From Schistocerca nitens (Eukaryota; Arthropoda; Insecta; Orthoptera; Acrididae), in assembly GCF_023898315.1 (NCBI RefSeq), contig NC_064619.1, positions 301,358,150 through 301,422,149 of the forward strand: DNA of 64,000 bases. The letters run 5' to 3'. The notes beneath the pieces were generated by a model. It ran no database searches. It was not told where the DNA came from and saw only the letters and a list, made by a program, of their open reading frames with translations. The translations under genes and the position numbers were made by a program. The stretch's first letter is position 1; each line of letters starts with the position of its first letter. Shown piece after piece: positions 46,096 to 57,600 of the stretch.

Positions 46096-46786
46096 CACCA
46101 CTGGTCATTAAAATTGCTACATCAAGAAGAAATGCAGATGATAAACGGGTATTCATTGGACAAATATATTATACTAAAACTGACATGTGATTACATTTTC
46201 ACACAATTTGGGTTCATAGATCCTGAGAAATCAGTACCCAGAACAACCACCTCTGGCCGTAATAGCCGGCCGCGGTGGCCGAGCGGTTCTAGGCGCTCCA
46301 GTCCGGAGCCGCGCTGCTGCTACGGTTGCAGGTTCGAATCCTGCCTCGGGCATGGGTGTGTGTGATGTCCTTAGGTTAGTTAGGTTTAAGTAGTTCTAAG
46401 TTCTAGGGGACTGACGACCACAGCCGTTAAGTCCCATAGTGCTCAGAGCCATTTTGGCCGTAATAACGGCCTTGATACGCCTGGGCATTGAATCAAACAG
46501 AGCTTGGGTGGCGTGTACAGGTCCAGCTGCCCATGCAGCTTCAACACGATACCACAGTTCATCAAGAGTAGTGACTGGCATATTGTGACGAGCCAGTTGC
46601 TCGGCCACCATTGACCAGACGTTTTCAGTTGGTGAGATATCTGGGGAATGTGCTGGTCAGGGCAGCAGTCGAACCCAGAAAGACCCGTACAGGATGTGCA
46701 ACATGCGGTCGTGCATTATCCTGCTGAAATGTAGGGTTTCGCAGGGATCGAATGAAGGGTAGAGCCATGGGTTGTAACACATCTGT
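46096..46786 (-). mobile_element. Truncated Tc1 copy (family of 28148-29551)
   Basis: Left terminus CACCACTGGTCATTAAAATT after TA 46094-46095. The sequence then follows 28148-28650 closely, with a SINE inserted and a small internal deletion near 46675, until it stops after ACACATCTGT at 46786, where LINE sequence resumes. Minus-strand transposase remnants include TLDELWYRVEAAWAAGPVHA and FQQDNARPHVAHPVR. The other half of the element and its terminus are absent. Confidence 0.9.
46265..46454 (+). mobile_element. SINE family A inside truncated Tc1
   Basis: Head GCCGGCCGCGGTGGCCGAGC and B box GGTTCGAATCC. Perfect 11-bp duplication TGGCCGTAATA at 46254-46264 and 46455-46465. Confidence 0.96.
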
Positions 46787-46945
46787 CCGATGGCCGATAT
46801 TAACTAAGCCTTTAACCGTGGCGGGATTAAATATTACGCGTCTCAGGATATTTGATAAAATTTTAAACTGACATGTAATGAGACTTCGGCGCTTCATAAG
46901 TGACACAGTGAAGAGACACTTCGCACTGGCAGCCACACTGTATAG
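46787..46945 (-). pseudogene. LINE fragment, other side of the Tc1 insertion
   Basis: The minus strand reads FKILSNILRRVIFNPATVKGLVNIGHR, resembling the post-RT segment that should precede the fragment at 45192-46095. The two flank the truncated Tc1, which supports insertion of the Tc1 into a LINE. Confidence 0.4.
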
Positions 46946-46969
46946 AGTGTCGAAAAGAAAAGCCTGTTT

Positions 46970-47400
46970 ACAGGGGCAGATGAAGCCGGCGGATAAACTG
47001 CCGGCAGGGGTACTTGTCCCGGCGACCCGGCCGCCGCCCTGTGCAACGCGCCGTCCCGCTGGATAATGGCGCAGCCATTAACGGCGCATTAGTCAGAGCG
47101 CCACCTGCGCCACACTAATCCAATCCCCATGGGCACTATGGCGCAGCCAGCGGCCGCCTGATGGATTGCCGCCTCACTACTAACACACTTAGGCCCGCTG
47201 AACTGCGCCTACTTAAATATTCACGCGCCGTGGCGGCCACCGCCGGCTGCGTCTTGACGCCCAGCGCCCCGAGCTCTTGCGCATGCGCAGGTGCTGCCTG
47301 CTGGAGCCGCAGGTGCGCTCCCAACTATTTAACGCACGACGCTGTGCCCTGTCACTGCAGCAGTGTAGTGTCTTGTGACTGGTTCACTCCACGCCAGTGA
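46970..47400. promoter_or_regulatory. CpG-rich island with TATA- and Inr-like pair
   Basis: Strongly GC- and CpG-rich block (CGGCCGCC, GCGCCGTGGCGGCCACCGCC and similar) in AT-rich surroundings. At its right end CTATTTAA (47325-47332) is followed about 25 bases later by GTCACTGCAG, a spacing compatible with a TATA box and initiator for plus-strand transcription. Nothing downstream to 47800 looks coding. It may be a true promoter or first exon, or a GC-rich repeat. Confidence 0.25.
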
Positions 47401-47809
47401 TTGAGAAAACTACGGTTTCGCCTTCGGTTCCCTGAGAAATCGGTGGTGGCAGAGCATGCTCCAGTAAATGCAGCGCAGCTACACGGTGTTAATCACATAA
47501 AACTTGCACCGTAAAATACTGCAGAAACAGAAAGTGTTATTGATATGCGGGTTTCACAGAATCGATTGACAGTCAGGGCGTCGTATCGTTAGCCCATCAA
47601 CAGATGGTAATAATACTCAAAGTGTATTTTTTTGTGGAAACATACACTGTTTTAAGTGGAACAAGGCTTATTGACATTACTAAACTAAAAGTAGGGTAAA
47701 TCAGAATGTCAGTTGTGTTTGTTACAGGATTCTAGTGCGAGTCGTTTACGAGTTATCGTATTTTGAAAGGTTCCCCCGCCGACAGTTGTACAATATCTGT
47801 GGTAGCACA
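47401..47809. other. No gene recognised
   Basis: Spacer without ORFs or known repeats. Confidence 0.4.
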
Positions 47810-48799
47810 GACTAAACAACAACACAAGTACATACACTAGCTACCTGGATTCTGACCAGTAACGAGACAACTGAACGATCGCAGGTTGTGTCCGAAATGA
47901 TCATCGGCAGCGGCAATATGCTCTTCCAGTCTGGTGTGGAACGACTGCTGCACAAGTGCCAGCATTTCAGCGGAGATGTCCGAGCACGCTGTAGTAATAT
48001 GTCGTTGCACATCATCGGGTGTAGCTGGTATGTCCTTCTAGGCGGCGTCCTTCATCTTTCCCCACAGAAAAAAGTATACAGGTGACAAATCCGGGGAATG
48101 GGCCGGCCGAGGTACTGGTCCTCTGCGTCCAAACCAACGATTTGAAAAAAATTCGTGAAGACATGCTGCATTACTTCGTGCACTATGGGCTGGACGGCCA
48201 TAATTTTCCCACATTCCTTCTAGTCTGCAGAGGAACGTCTTTAATAATCCGTGGAAGATGGTCCATTAGGAGGCTGCGATACTTGTGCGCGTTCAGCGTT
48301 CCGTCTATGAAAAATGGACCTACGAGTTGATGGCTTACTGCACCGTAACACACGTTTACATTCCATGGACGCAGACCTTCCACCTGACGAAGCCAACGGG
48401 GATCGTCGACAGACCAATTGTGCATGTTTCGGCGGTTTACCTGGTCATGATTGGTAAACGTGACTTCACCACTAAACAACAAACATCATGCATCCCTAGT
48501 GTTCTATCTTAATGCCCCCGCACCCAAGTTAAAACGATTCCCAGAATCGTTTCCAAGCAGCTCTTCATGGAGAGAGATGTGATTTGAGTGGAACCTACGT
48601 CGATGGAAAATGTGTAGGACTCTTACCTGACTCGTGTCGCTTCCTCATGTGATTCTAGGGGATCTAGCGTGCCGATCAACTGCAACAATAGCAAGAACAT
48701 TAATTTCTCCCTCTTCTGTCGTCACTTGTTTCCTTCTGTTACGTTGTCTAGGTGTTACACTACCATTTTCACGTAACTGGTTAGAGAGGCTTATAAATA
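47810..48799 (-). pseudogene. DD41D/DUF4817-type transposase relic, main part
   Basis: Minus-strand segments in several frames: a C-terminal piece near 47890-48010 (AEMLALVQQSFHTRLEEHIAAA type), then FTNHDQVNRRNMHNWSVDDPRW and WNVNVCYGAVSHQLVGPFF at 48183-48482, just after the position of the first catalytic Asp. An HTH-proximal part follows near 48660-48790 (LSNQLRENGSVTPRQRNRRK). The second catalytic Asp block (expected near 48170) is destroyed. The N-terminal part lies beyond the Tc1 inserted at 48800-50217. Confidence 0.75.
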
Positions 48800-50217
48800 C
48801 ACTCCTGGAAATGGAAAAAAGAACACATTGACACCAGTGTGTCAGACCCACCATACTTGCTCCGGACACTGCGAGAGGGCTGTACAAGCAATGATCACAC
48901 GCACGGCACAGCGGACACACCAGGAACCGCGGTGTTGGCCGTCGAATGGCGCTAGCTGCGCAGCATTTGTGCACCGCCGCCGTCAGTGTCAGCCAGTTTG
49001 CCGTGGCATACGGAGCTCCATCGCAGTCTTTAACACTGGTAGCATGCCGCGACAGCGTGGACGTGAACCGTATGTGCAGCTGACGGACTTTGAGCGAGGG
49101 CGTATAGTGGGCATGCGGGAGGCCGGGTGGACGTACCGCCGAATTGCTCAACACGTGGGGCGTGAGGTCTCCACAGTACATCGATGTTGTCGCCAGTGGT
49201 CGGCGGAAGGTGCACGTGCCCATCGACCTGGGACCGGACCGCAGCGACGCACGGATGCACGCCAAGACCGTAGGATCCTACGCAGTGCCGTAGGGGACCG
49301 CACCGCCACTTCCCAGCAAATTAGGGACACTGTTGCTCCTGGGGTATCGGCGAGGACCATTCGCAACCGTCTCCATGAAGCTGGGCTACGGTCCCGCACA
49401 CCGTTAGGCCGTCTTCCGCTCACGCCCCAACATCGTGCAGCCCGCCTCCAGTGGTGTCGCGACAGGCGTGAATGGAGGGACGAATGGAGACGTGTCGTCT
49501 TCAGCGATGAGAGTCGCTTCTGCCTTGGTGCCAATGATGGTCGTATGCGTGTTTGGCGCCGTGCAGGTGAGCGCCACAATCAGGACTGCATACGACCGAG
49601 GCACACAGGGCCAACACCCGGCATCATGGTGTGGGGAGCAATCTCCTACACTGGCCGTACACCACTGGTGATCGTCGAGGGGACACTGAATAGTGCACGG
49701 TACATCCAAACCGCCATCGAACCCATCGTTCTTTCCTAGACCGGCAAGGGAACTTGCTGTTCCAACAGGACAATGCACGTCCGCATGTATCCCGTGCCAC
49801 CCAACGTGCTCTAGAAGGTGTAAGTCAACTACCCTGGCCAGCAAGATCTCCGGATCTGTCCCCCATTGAGCATGTTTGGGACTGGATGAAGCGTCGTCTC
49901 ACGCGGTCTGCACGTCCAGCACGAACGCTGGTCCAACTGAGGCGCCAGGTGGAAATGGCATGGCAAGCCGTTCCACAGGACTACATCCAGCATCTCTACG
50001 ATCGTCTCCATGGGAGAATAGCAGCCTGCATTGCTGCGAAAGGTGGATATACACTGTACTAGTGCCGACATTGTGCATGCTCTGTTGCCTGTGTCTATGT
50101 GCCTGTGGTTCTGTCAGTGTGATCATGTGATGTATCTGGCCCCAGGAATGTGTCAATAAAGTTTCCCCTTCCTGGGACAATGAATTCACGGTGTTCTTAT
50201 TTCAATTTCCAGGAGTG
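48800..50217 (+). mobile_element. Tc1-family transposon copy 3 (DD32E-type)
   Basis: Complete element between TA 48798-48799 and TA 50218-50219, with termini CACTCCTGGAAATGGAAAAA and (reversed) CACTCCTGGAAATTGAAATA. It is inserted in a DD41D-type relic. It lacks the 7-bp duplication found in copies 1 and 2. Confidence 0.97.
49044..50062 (+). pseudogene. Tc1 transposase, one 4-bp deletion (copy 3)
   Basis: Starts MPRQRGREPY at 49044 and reads intact through the DNA-binding region and FSDESRFC to PIVL. A 4-bp deletion near 49731 (GTTCTTTCC where the others have GTTCTACCATTCC) gives a premature stop at 49739. The remaining C-terminus is open in the next frame (from 49754: FQQDNARPH, SPDLSPIEHVW) to the normal end GGYTLY at 50062. 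A single lesion distinguishes it from the intact copy. Confidence 0.94.
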
Positions 50218-50480
50218 TAATTGCCCAAATGGTCGGGATTTATTGGGATATCTTGCCACATACACAGTAGAAGAACGAACGGCATTCTTCATACACTCTT
50301 CATCACCACTAGCATGTCGGCTTCTTCTGCATTGGTATATCCCACCGTCCACTCACGACCTACCGCTTGGTCTCTCGCACATTAACTGACTAGCAAGTCG
50401 CGATGCACTCGAAGGAACACACAAGCACACTCTAAGCAAACTCAACAACATCGTACCTAGCAACTGTGAAGGTTGAATGG
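50218..50480 (-). pseudogene. DUF4817-type transposase N-terminal remnant
   Basis: On the minus strand near 50220-50280 the frames spell an ECR-N-----VY-ARYP pattern, the start of the DUF4817-like module seen at 34201. It is separated from the rest of the gene (47810-48799) by the Tc1 copy 3. Confidence 0.5.
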
Positions 50481-51509
50481 CACAAACAAGTGTCGGTGTG
50501 GAAACATCACAAAACACGGTATCTCTTAAACGATTCGCACTAGAGTCCTCCAAGAAACACCTTACTTCTAGTTTGTTGATGTCAATAGGATTGTTCCATT
50601 TAAGGACGTGTATGCTTGCACATAAAATACACTTTCTGGGTATTATTACAACCTATTTGTTGGCTACCGATTGAGCCCCTAATTACCAGTCCATACTGTT
50701 AAAATTATACATCAATAGTACTTTCCATTTCCGCAGTATTTTCGGTGCAAGTTTTGGGTGACACAGTATAATGACGGTAGCAGCAACCAAAAGATAGTCA
50801 CCACTTGACAATAGTTGAGAAGTAGTCGGCTGAATGCTCGTGAAGATAAACCACCTGACGCGGATGGAAGCTCGAGAGAATTTTATCAAGAGAAAATGCT
50901 ATGTTGTGCTAATAAAATAATAGTTTTTGTACATCCAGAATGCGACTAGTATTTAATCACTGTCGAACGTTTTATTTATTCCCTTTTAGCTTATGAAAAA
51001 TTTGGAACAGAAGTGAGAAGAAAAAACTCCCAGCTAGTGAAGTCGGGGTTTATGACGAAACCAGTTTAGCGCCAGCTCACTTCGCAACAAACAATGCAGA
51101 CGAGTCTCCGCATTCAAGCGTCAGAAAGTAAAATTATGAATACATGGTACTTAAAAATGGTGGAAAAATCGAAATTTTTATGACTATTAAATTCTATAGT
51201 CATTCCTGATAACATTGATATATACATTACAGGGTTTCAAGTGAAAAATGACCTATATATACCAAATTTTAAAGTTATGGTCATGTATGCCGCCACGCCC
51301 CCTTTATTTCTGTTACAGAATTTAGCATTATTTAGAAAAGAACTGTGAACTTTCTGTTTACAGCGATTATGCGTATGATATATTGTATATGTTGGTAACA
51401 GCGGATGTTTCTAGTGTCTGTAAATTATTATCTTTGATAGTATTTACTTTTGTTTTATTGAAGCAGTTTGTTCACGTGTTACTGAATGTTTGTTGCCCCG
51501 GGTGCTACA
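50481..51509. other. No gene recognised
   Basis: AT-rich spacer of about 1 kb between the two oppositely oriented Tc1 copies. Its sequences near the two elements do not match each other. Confidence 0.45.
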
Positions 51510-51511
51510 TA

Positions 51512-52933
51512 CACTCCTGGAAATTGAAATAAGAACACCATGAATTCATTGTCCCAGGAAGGGGAAACTTTATTGACACATTCCTGGGGCCAGATACATC
51601 ACATGATCACACTGACAGAACCACAGGCACATAGACACAGGCAACAGAGCATGCACAATGTCGGCACTAGTACAGTGTATATCCACCTTTCGCAGCAATG
51701 CAGGCTGCTATTCTCCCATGGAGACGATCGTAGAGATGCTGGATGTAGTCCTGTGGAACGGCTTGCCATGCCATTTCCACCTGGCGCCTCAGTTGGACCA
51801 GCGTTCGTGCTGGACGTGCAGACCGCGTGAGACGACGCTTCATCCAGTCCCAAACATGCTCAATGGGGGACAGATCCGGAGATCTTGCTGGCCAGGGTAG
51901 TTGACTTACACCTTCTAGAGCACGTTGGGTGGCACGGGATACATGCGGACGTGCATTGTCCTCTTGGAACAGCAAGTTCCCATGCCCGTCTAGGAATGGT
52001 AGAACGATGGGTTCGATGACGGTTTGGATGTACCGTGCACTATTCAGTGTCCCCTCGACGATCACCAGTGGTGTACGGCCAGTGTAGGAGATTGCTCCCC
52101 ACACCATGATGCCGGGTGTTGGCCCTGTGTGCCTCGGTCGTATGCAGTCCTGATTGTGGCGCTCACCTGCACGGCGCCAAACACGCATACGACCATCATT
52201 GGCACCAAGGCAGAAGCGACTCTCATCGCTGAAGACGACACGTCTCCATTCGTCCCTCCATTCACGCCTGTCGCGACACCACTGGAGGCGGGCTGCACGA
52301 TGTTGGGGCGTGAGCGGAAGACGGCCTAACGGTGTGCGGGACCGTAGCCCAGCTTCATGGAGACGGTTGCGAATGGTCCTCGCCGATACCCCAGGAGCAA
52401 CAGTGTCCCTAATTTGCTGGGAAGTGGCGGTGCGGTCCCCTACGGCACTGCGTAGGATCCTACGGTCTTGGCGTGCATCCGTGCGTCGCTGCGGTCCGGT
52501 ACCAGATCGACGGGCACGTGCACCTTCCGCCGACCACTGGCGACAACATCGATGTACTGTGGAGACCTCACGCCCCACGTGTTGAGCAATTCGGCGGTAC
52601 GTCCACCCGGCCTCCCGCATGCCCACTATACGCCCTCGCTCAAAGTCCGTCAACTGCACATACGGTTCACGTCCACGCTGTCGCGGCATGCTACCTGTGT
52701 TAAAGACTGCGATGGAGCTCCGTATGCCACGGCAAACTGGCTGACACTGACGGCGGCGGTGCACAAATGCTGCGCAGCTAGCGCCATTCGACGGCCAACA
52801 CCGCGGTTCCTGGTGTGTCCGCTGTGCCGTGCGTGTGATCATTGCTTGTACAGCCCTCTCGCAGTGTCCGGAGCAAGTATGGTGGGTCTGACACACCGGT
52901 GTCAATGTGTTCTTTTTTCCATTTCCAGGAGCG
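51512..52933 (-). mobile_element. Tc1-family transposon copy 4 with intact gene
   Basis: 1422 bp between TA 51510-51511 and TA 52934-52935. Termini are CACTCCTGGAAATTGAAATA at the left and (reversed) CGCTCCTGGAAATGGAAAAA at the right, one base off consensus. It lies in opposite orientation to copy 3, about 1.3 kb away. This is the only copy in the window with an uninterrupted transposase. Confidence 0.97.
51667..52689 (-). CDS. Tc1-family transposase, intact, D-x32-E catalytic spacing
   Basis: 340 codons from ATG 52689 to the stop at 51667. This start was chosen because MPRQRGREPY fits the usual Tc1 N-terminus and length. The in-frame ATG 72 codons upstream lies close to the terminal repeat. 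Residues about 12-60 form a helix-turn-helix (TDFERGRIVGMREAG, TYRRIAQHVG), and 70-120 a second DNA-binding part. The catalytic residues are D155 (FSDESRF), D244 (FQEDNARPH) and E277 (SPDLSPIEHVW). The protein would bind the terminal repeats and cut and paste the element at TA. Oddities: 32 residues separate D244 and E277 instead of 34, and Glu replaces the usual Gln before D244. No stop or frameshift is seen; activity is inferred, not shown. Confidence 0.93.
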   Translation of the reverse strand: MPRQRGREPYVQLTDFERGRIVGMREAGWTYRRIAQHVGREVSTVHRCCRQWSAEGARARRSGTGPQRRTDARQDRRILRSAVGDRTATSQQIRDTVAPGVSARTIRNRLHEAGLRSRTPLGRLPLTPQHRAARLQWCRDRREWRDEWRRVVFSDESRFCLGANDGRMRVWRRAGERHNQDCIRPRHTGPTPGIMVWGAISYTGRTPLVIVEGTLNSARYIQTVIEPIVLPFLDGHGNLLFQEDNARPHVSRATQRALEGVSQLPWPARSPDLSPIEHVWDWMKRRLTRSARPARTLVQLRRQVEMAWQAVPQDYIQHLYDRLHGRIAACIAAKGGYTLY

Positions 52934-52976
52934 TATATTTGTCGAAGTAGCCTTCAGTGTGCAATAAATACGAACT

Positions 52977-54685
52977 ATGCCACGCATCAAGACACTCAAT
53001 AAAAGAAAATTCCGTGGAAAACAGTTAACAAACAAAGCAAGCCACACTGTTGAAAGTAACGTATGTATCAGTTCTTCAGGGAAGAAACTCGCATATGGCA
53101 CACCTCCTGGTGATTCAAATTTTTGTGTTAACAATGACGCTGTTTGTAGTGGATTTGCTGTTGATGATGTGGGCATCTTATCTTCTTTGATAAAGGAAGT
53201 GACGAAATGTAAACAATGTGATGGTGTAGGCTGTCTGGAAGTAACTGAACAACAAAGTAGCAGAAAGGGTTTAGCGTCAAAATTAGTTGTTTTGTGTAGA
53301 TCCTGCAATAAATCCACCTCGAAAATGACTTCGAACATTGTGCATAATTCATATGAGGTGAATTTGAAGTTAGTGTATGCAATGCGTACAACAGGAAAAG
53401 GAAAAGGAAAATAGTCTGCTCAAACGTTTTGTGATTTGATGGACTGTCCTCCTCCACCTCCTCCCAGTAGGTTCAGCAAGTACATAAAAATATTTTTAGG
53501 TGCCTTGACAGTTGTGTCTAAAGCAGCTACGAAACGTGCAGAAGAAGAAACTGTAAATATTAGTGGAACGAGGGACATTGCTGTTGCACTTGATGGGACA
53601 TGGCAACGTCTAGGACATTGTTCCTTGAATAGTGTTGTAAGTGCTACTTCTCTGGAGATCTCTGGAGAATGGAAAAGCTGTTGATGTTGAGTGCTTATCT
53701 GAGTACTGCCACACCTGCCATGGTAACACTGAAGGACATAATGAACATCAGTGTTCTAAGAATTATGACGGTTACAACAGTGAAAGTATGGAGTGTGATG
53801 GAGCTCTACAAACATTTCAGAGGTCAGTGCCCGTTTATGACGGTAGATATATGAAGTACCTACGTCATGGGGACTCTAAAGCTTTCAATAAAATTAATGA
53901 GTTGAATGTTCATGGTGATACCTTGGTAACATAACTGGAGTGTTGTGGACATGTGCAAAAAGAGGATAGGTGCTATATTTAGGAAGCTATGACGAGAAAT
54001 GAAAGGAAAATCTGGCCAAGGCAGATTGACAGAAACTGAAATAGACCCGCTTTAGAGTTATTATGGACTGGCTATTAGACGAACTGCATCTCTGAATGAT
54101 GTTACAGCAATGAGAAAAGCCGTATGGGTGCCCTACTTTCATAAGTTGTCCACAGATGACCAGCCAGTTAACGGTCTTTGCCCTAAAGGAGCAGATTCTT
54201 CATGTGGTTACCAAAAAGCAAACGAAAGTGGTCAAACATACCATCATAAACATTCTCTTCCTGAGCCTGTTATCAATGAAATAAAACCAATTTTTAGAGA
54301 CCTGAGTGACCCTGTTTTGCTTAGTAAATGTCTTCATGGGGGCACTCAGAATACTAATGAAAGTTTCAACCATTGCATATGGGAAAGATTACCCAAGAAT
54401 GTTTTTGTAGGACTAAATACATTGAAAGTTGGTGTACTAGATGCAGTGATATGTTTCAGTGATGGAGAGATAGGAAGGTTGGAAGTCCTGAGAAATTTAG
54501 GTATAAAATGTGGCTCCAAGATGAAAGATCAATTGCTCGCATGTGACAAACAACGGGTGCATGAAGCTGAAAGATTCGCTCTTCAAGTTACCAAAGATGC
54601 AAAAAGCGCTAAAATGACTGCCAATAGGAAGCTTGAAGATGAAGAAATGCTGCAGAATGAACACTATGCTTCAGGAATGTTCTGA
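52977..54685 (+). pseudogene. Mutator-like transposase, decayed
   Basis: Starts MPRIKTLNKRKFRGKQLT at 52977. An N-terminal Cys-rich zinc-binding-like part has KCKQCDGVGC and LCRSCNK. An in-frame TAG follows at 53412, then MDCPPPPPPSRFSKY and VALDGTWQRLGHCSLN (likely first acidic residue). A frameshift near 53660-53680 is followed by VDVECLSEYCHTC and MKYLRHGDSKAFNKI, another break near 53934, and a 191-codon tail (54110-54685: SKCLHGGTQNTNESFNHCIWERLPKN). The layout matches a Mutator-like transposase family common in arthropods, recalled from memory. At least four lesions. Its ATG lies about 40 bp from the Tc1 copy 4. Confidence 0.8.
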
Positions 54686-57600
54686 GGCACAGTTTAATTG
54701 GACTCATATCTTCATTCCTAATTTCCCACAAGTTGTATTTTTCAGAATTCAGGTACAAATATTTCCTAAAGTTTATGAAGTATTGCTCTAATTTTTTTTT
54801 CTGTAGCTTGCAATAGTCCATACTTATGCAGCAGACCTAAGTTTTATTGCAGAATCAACTAAATTATAGAAAAATATTATTAGGAAAAAAATTATAAAAA
54901 TTAAAATGCAACATGTGATACTTTTTACCCTTGTAATATACAGAATAGGTGGAATTAAATAGGTCTAGAACCTCAGCGATCATGTCATGCGTATCTAGCA
55001 AAATTTAGGTCTCCTTCCACAGTGCCTGGCGTCCTGAAAATCGGTCGCCAAATTGTCATATTTCGCGGAATAGAGTTGAAGTTGCTTCAACGTTGAAGGC
55101 TTGGCTGACAGTAGCGACTGAAGGATGGTACAATAATCCTCATTTAAATCTGTTTACCATAACTTAATTTCTTATCACTTCATGCAGATACGTAAACATG
55201 TACTACCAGGATGTTTCACTACATAACATACTTTTACTACGCGTTTATGCTTCCAACCGGCCTAGTCTGAGGTCTATGTAGGAGTGGTGGCTCCAGCTCG
55301 CAACAATAGTCACAAGTTCATTTTTGAAACTCTTAATGAGAATCACTACTGAGAATGTAACATTAACAACATAAATTAAAATTAAAAGCACAAAAGTCAC
55401 GTGAAGTGGGTGTTACGCGAACTGCACGTCATTTCGTCGTAATTAAGCCTGTGAGACAGAAGATCAAATGGCGTATCCTGTGCCTGGAGAGCCACTAGAG
55501 CGGGAAGCTCTGAGGATACAATCCAAGAGACGGCACTGCGTACACTGTCCTCAGTTATTGCTCTTAGCGAAAGAATTTGTTAATATTGTTAGGATTGGTT
55601 TGTTTTTCTGTATCAACTATTGGACGGAATGAGTTCAAAAAAATCATGTCAAATTTCACAAACGTCTTGCGAATATGTATGTGACAAGTTCATTATGGCT
55701 GGAAAAGTAAAAAGTATTGTTTAACGTCCCGTAGTTCTTCAGAGGTGGAGCAAAGCACAGACAAGAAAGAAAATTCAACTTTTGATCAAGTCGATAGTAA
55801 TAAAAATATGTGAACATAAGACTGTTAATTAATAAATGGTAATATCTAGATAATCTAATTCTTATGCACTGCGAACGACGCTAAAAATGACATAACCGTA
55901 GAAAAGCCCTTTTTTATTTCCTCAATCCAAGGACTAGTTTGCTGTTCATCTCCTTTTCTTTCCGCCCTAAGTTCCGTTTCATCATCTCATTAGTCTGAAC
56001 AGAAACCACATTCTTTATGATCTCTACACAATTTTCCCCATCTACGGATGCCGAGTAAGTAAACAAGAAATACTGCTGTATTATCTTGTAGTAACGATTT
56101 CGGCAAGACTTCTTTCCCCAGTTACTTTATCTTGCAACTGTTAATGTTTTAATATATTCCAACGAATGAGTTCCACTATCAGGTAGGATATCTTTGTGCA
56201 TACAACCCAGTTCTTCTCTGCATTATTTCCGAATTTTTCTTAAAGAAGTAATGTATGAAATTTATTTCGGTTCTTATGGGACTTTTTCTTAACCCTAGAC
56301 AGTATTCGGAACAGAAGCACTACACAGATAAATTACAAACATAAATTTTCTCTGCGCCCTTTTAAAATAGTATAAACACTGTCGCAACATTCCACACTAG
56401 CATTACACAGATACATGACGGAACTACGTTTTCTTTGTCACTTTTACGTCAGTGTACCACTACTCCAACATTCCTTTAATTAGTAATGGAATGCAAGCGA
56501 CTTCCATATCAGAACATTCACATGATGCTGGAAACTGTCTCAGATTCAAAACCGACCTGTATACTGCAGTTTCTCCGAAACTACCAAATACATTTCGAAG
56601 AGCGATAAGGCATTAAATTACTCTGCTTAAGAACGATCTAAATTATTGTACCTTTACTTGCAAATAAGCGACGCTAAAAATGAACATTATTATGACAAGC
56701 AACGATTTGTCGTTTAATGAAAACTATTTATGTACATGAAAACCAAATTATTATTCTTTTCACTGGCACTTAATGTTACTCACCTTTCGGTTGCTTCACA
56801 GCAAATATATTTAAGGTAGATGAAGCTGTCACTTGACCTACAAGTCAAACAACATTTTTTAAAAAAAAAATCATCAGAATTAAATAATTATATCTGGGTA
56901 TCAGACGTTAGAAAAACTATTCTGTTTTATATGAGTGCTGTTACAATTTTATTAGGAGTATATATACGCTAAACAAGGTTACATTTCACTTTTGAGAAAT
57001 GCTAAAATATATAATACTGAAAACATTCTTGTGCTTCTCAAGCTAACTAAATACTTGCTAAATGTGTCAATAATTAATTGATACTATTATTTTCCACACA
57101 TTAGGTAAGGACACTACGAGGATGAAATAAAAGGTTACATGTGATTAGAAACTTATTACTTGCTGGCAACACAATACTCATAACACAAATTCTTATTTTA
57201 CTGAATTCTTGTATAACAGTATACTGTCTACCTTCATGATTCTTTGCATCGTTTTCACATACCCTATGTTACGCCAAAATCTGTGGTAAGTAATGAAGAC
57301 AATCTTATGCTTCGTAACAGTTTTCTGTTACACTAATTGACCTTTACCGATTTCAACTATGATGCTCACAGCAAATTTCTACAAGACGGACTGACAAGAT
57401 TGCCACATGTGGGGGACCGGAAGGATTATAATACTTACAAAACATTTCAAAAATACAAATATGCTACATAAAGCTCTGAAGTTTCGATGTAAAAAGAGGT
57501 CATTAGTTGCATGTAAATTACGCTAAATCTGCTTCATTCGAGAAATACTTGAGGACCATCTGTGAATGCGAAGTCCCTCGTAGATTCATGATTAACAGAG

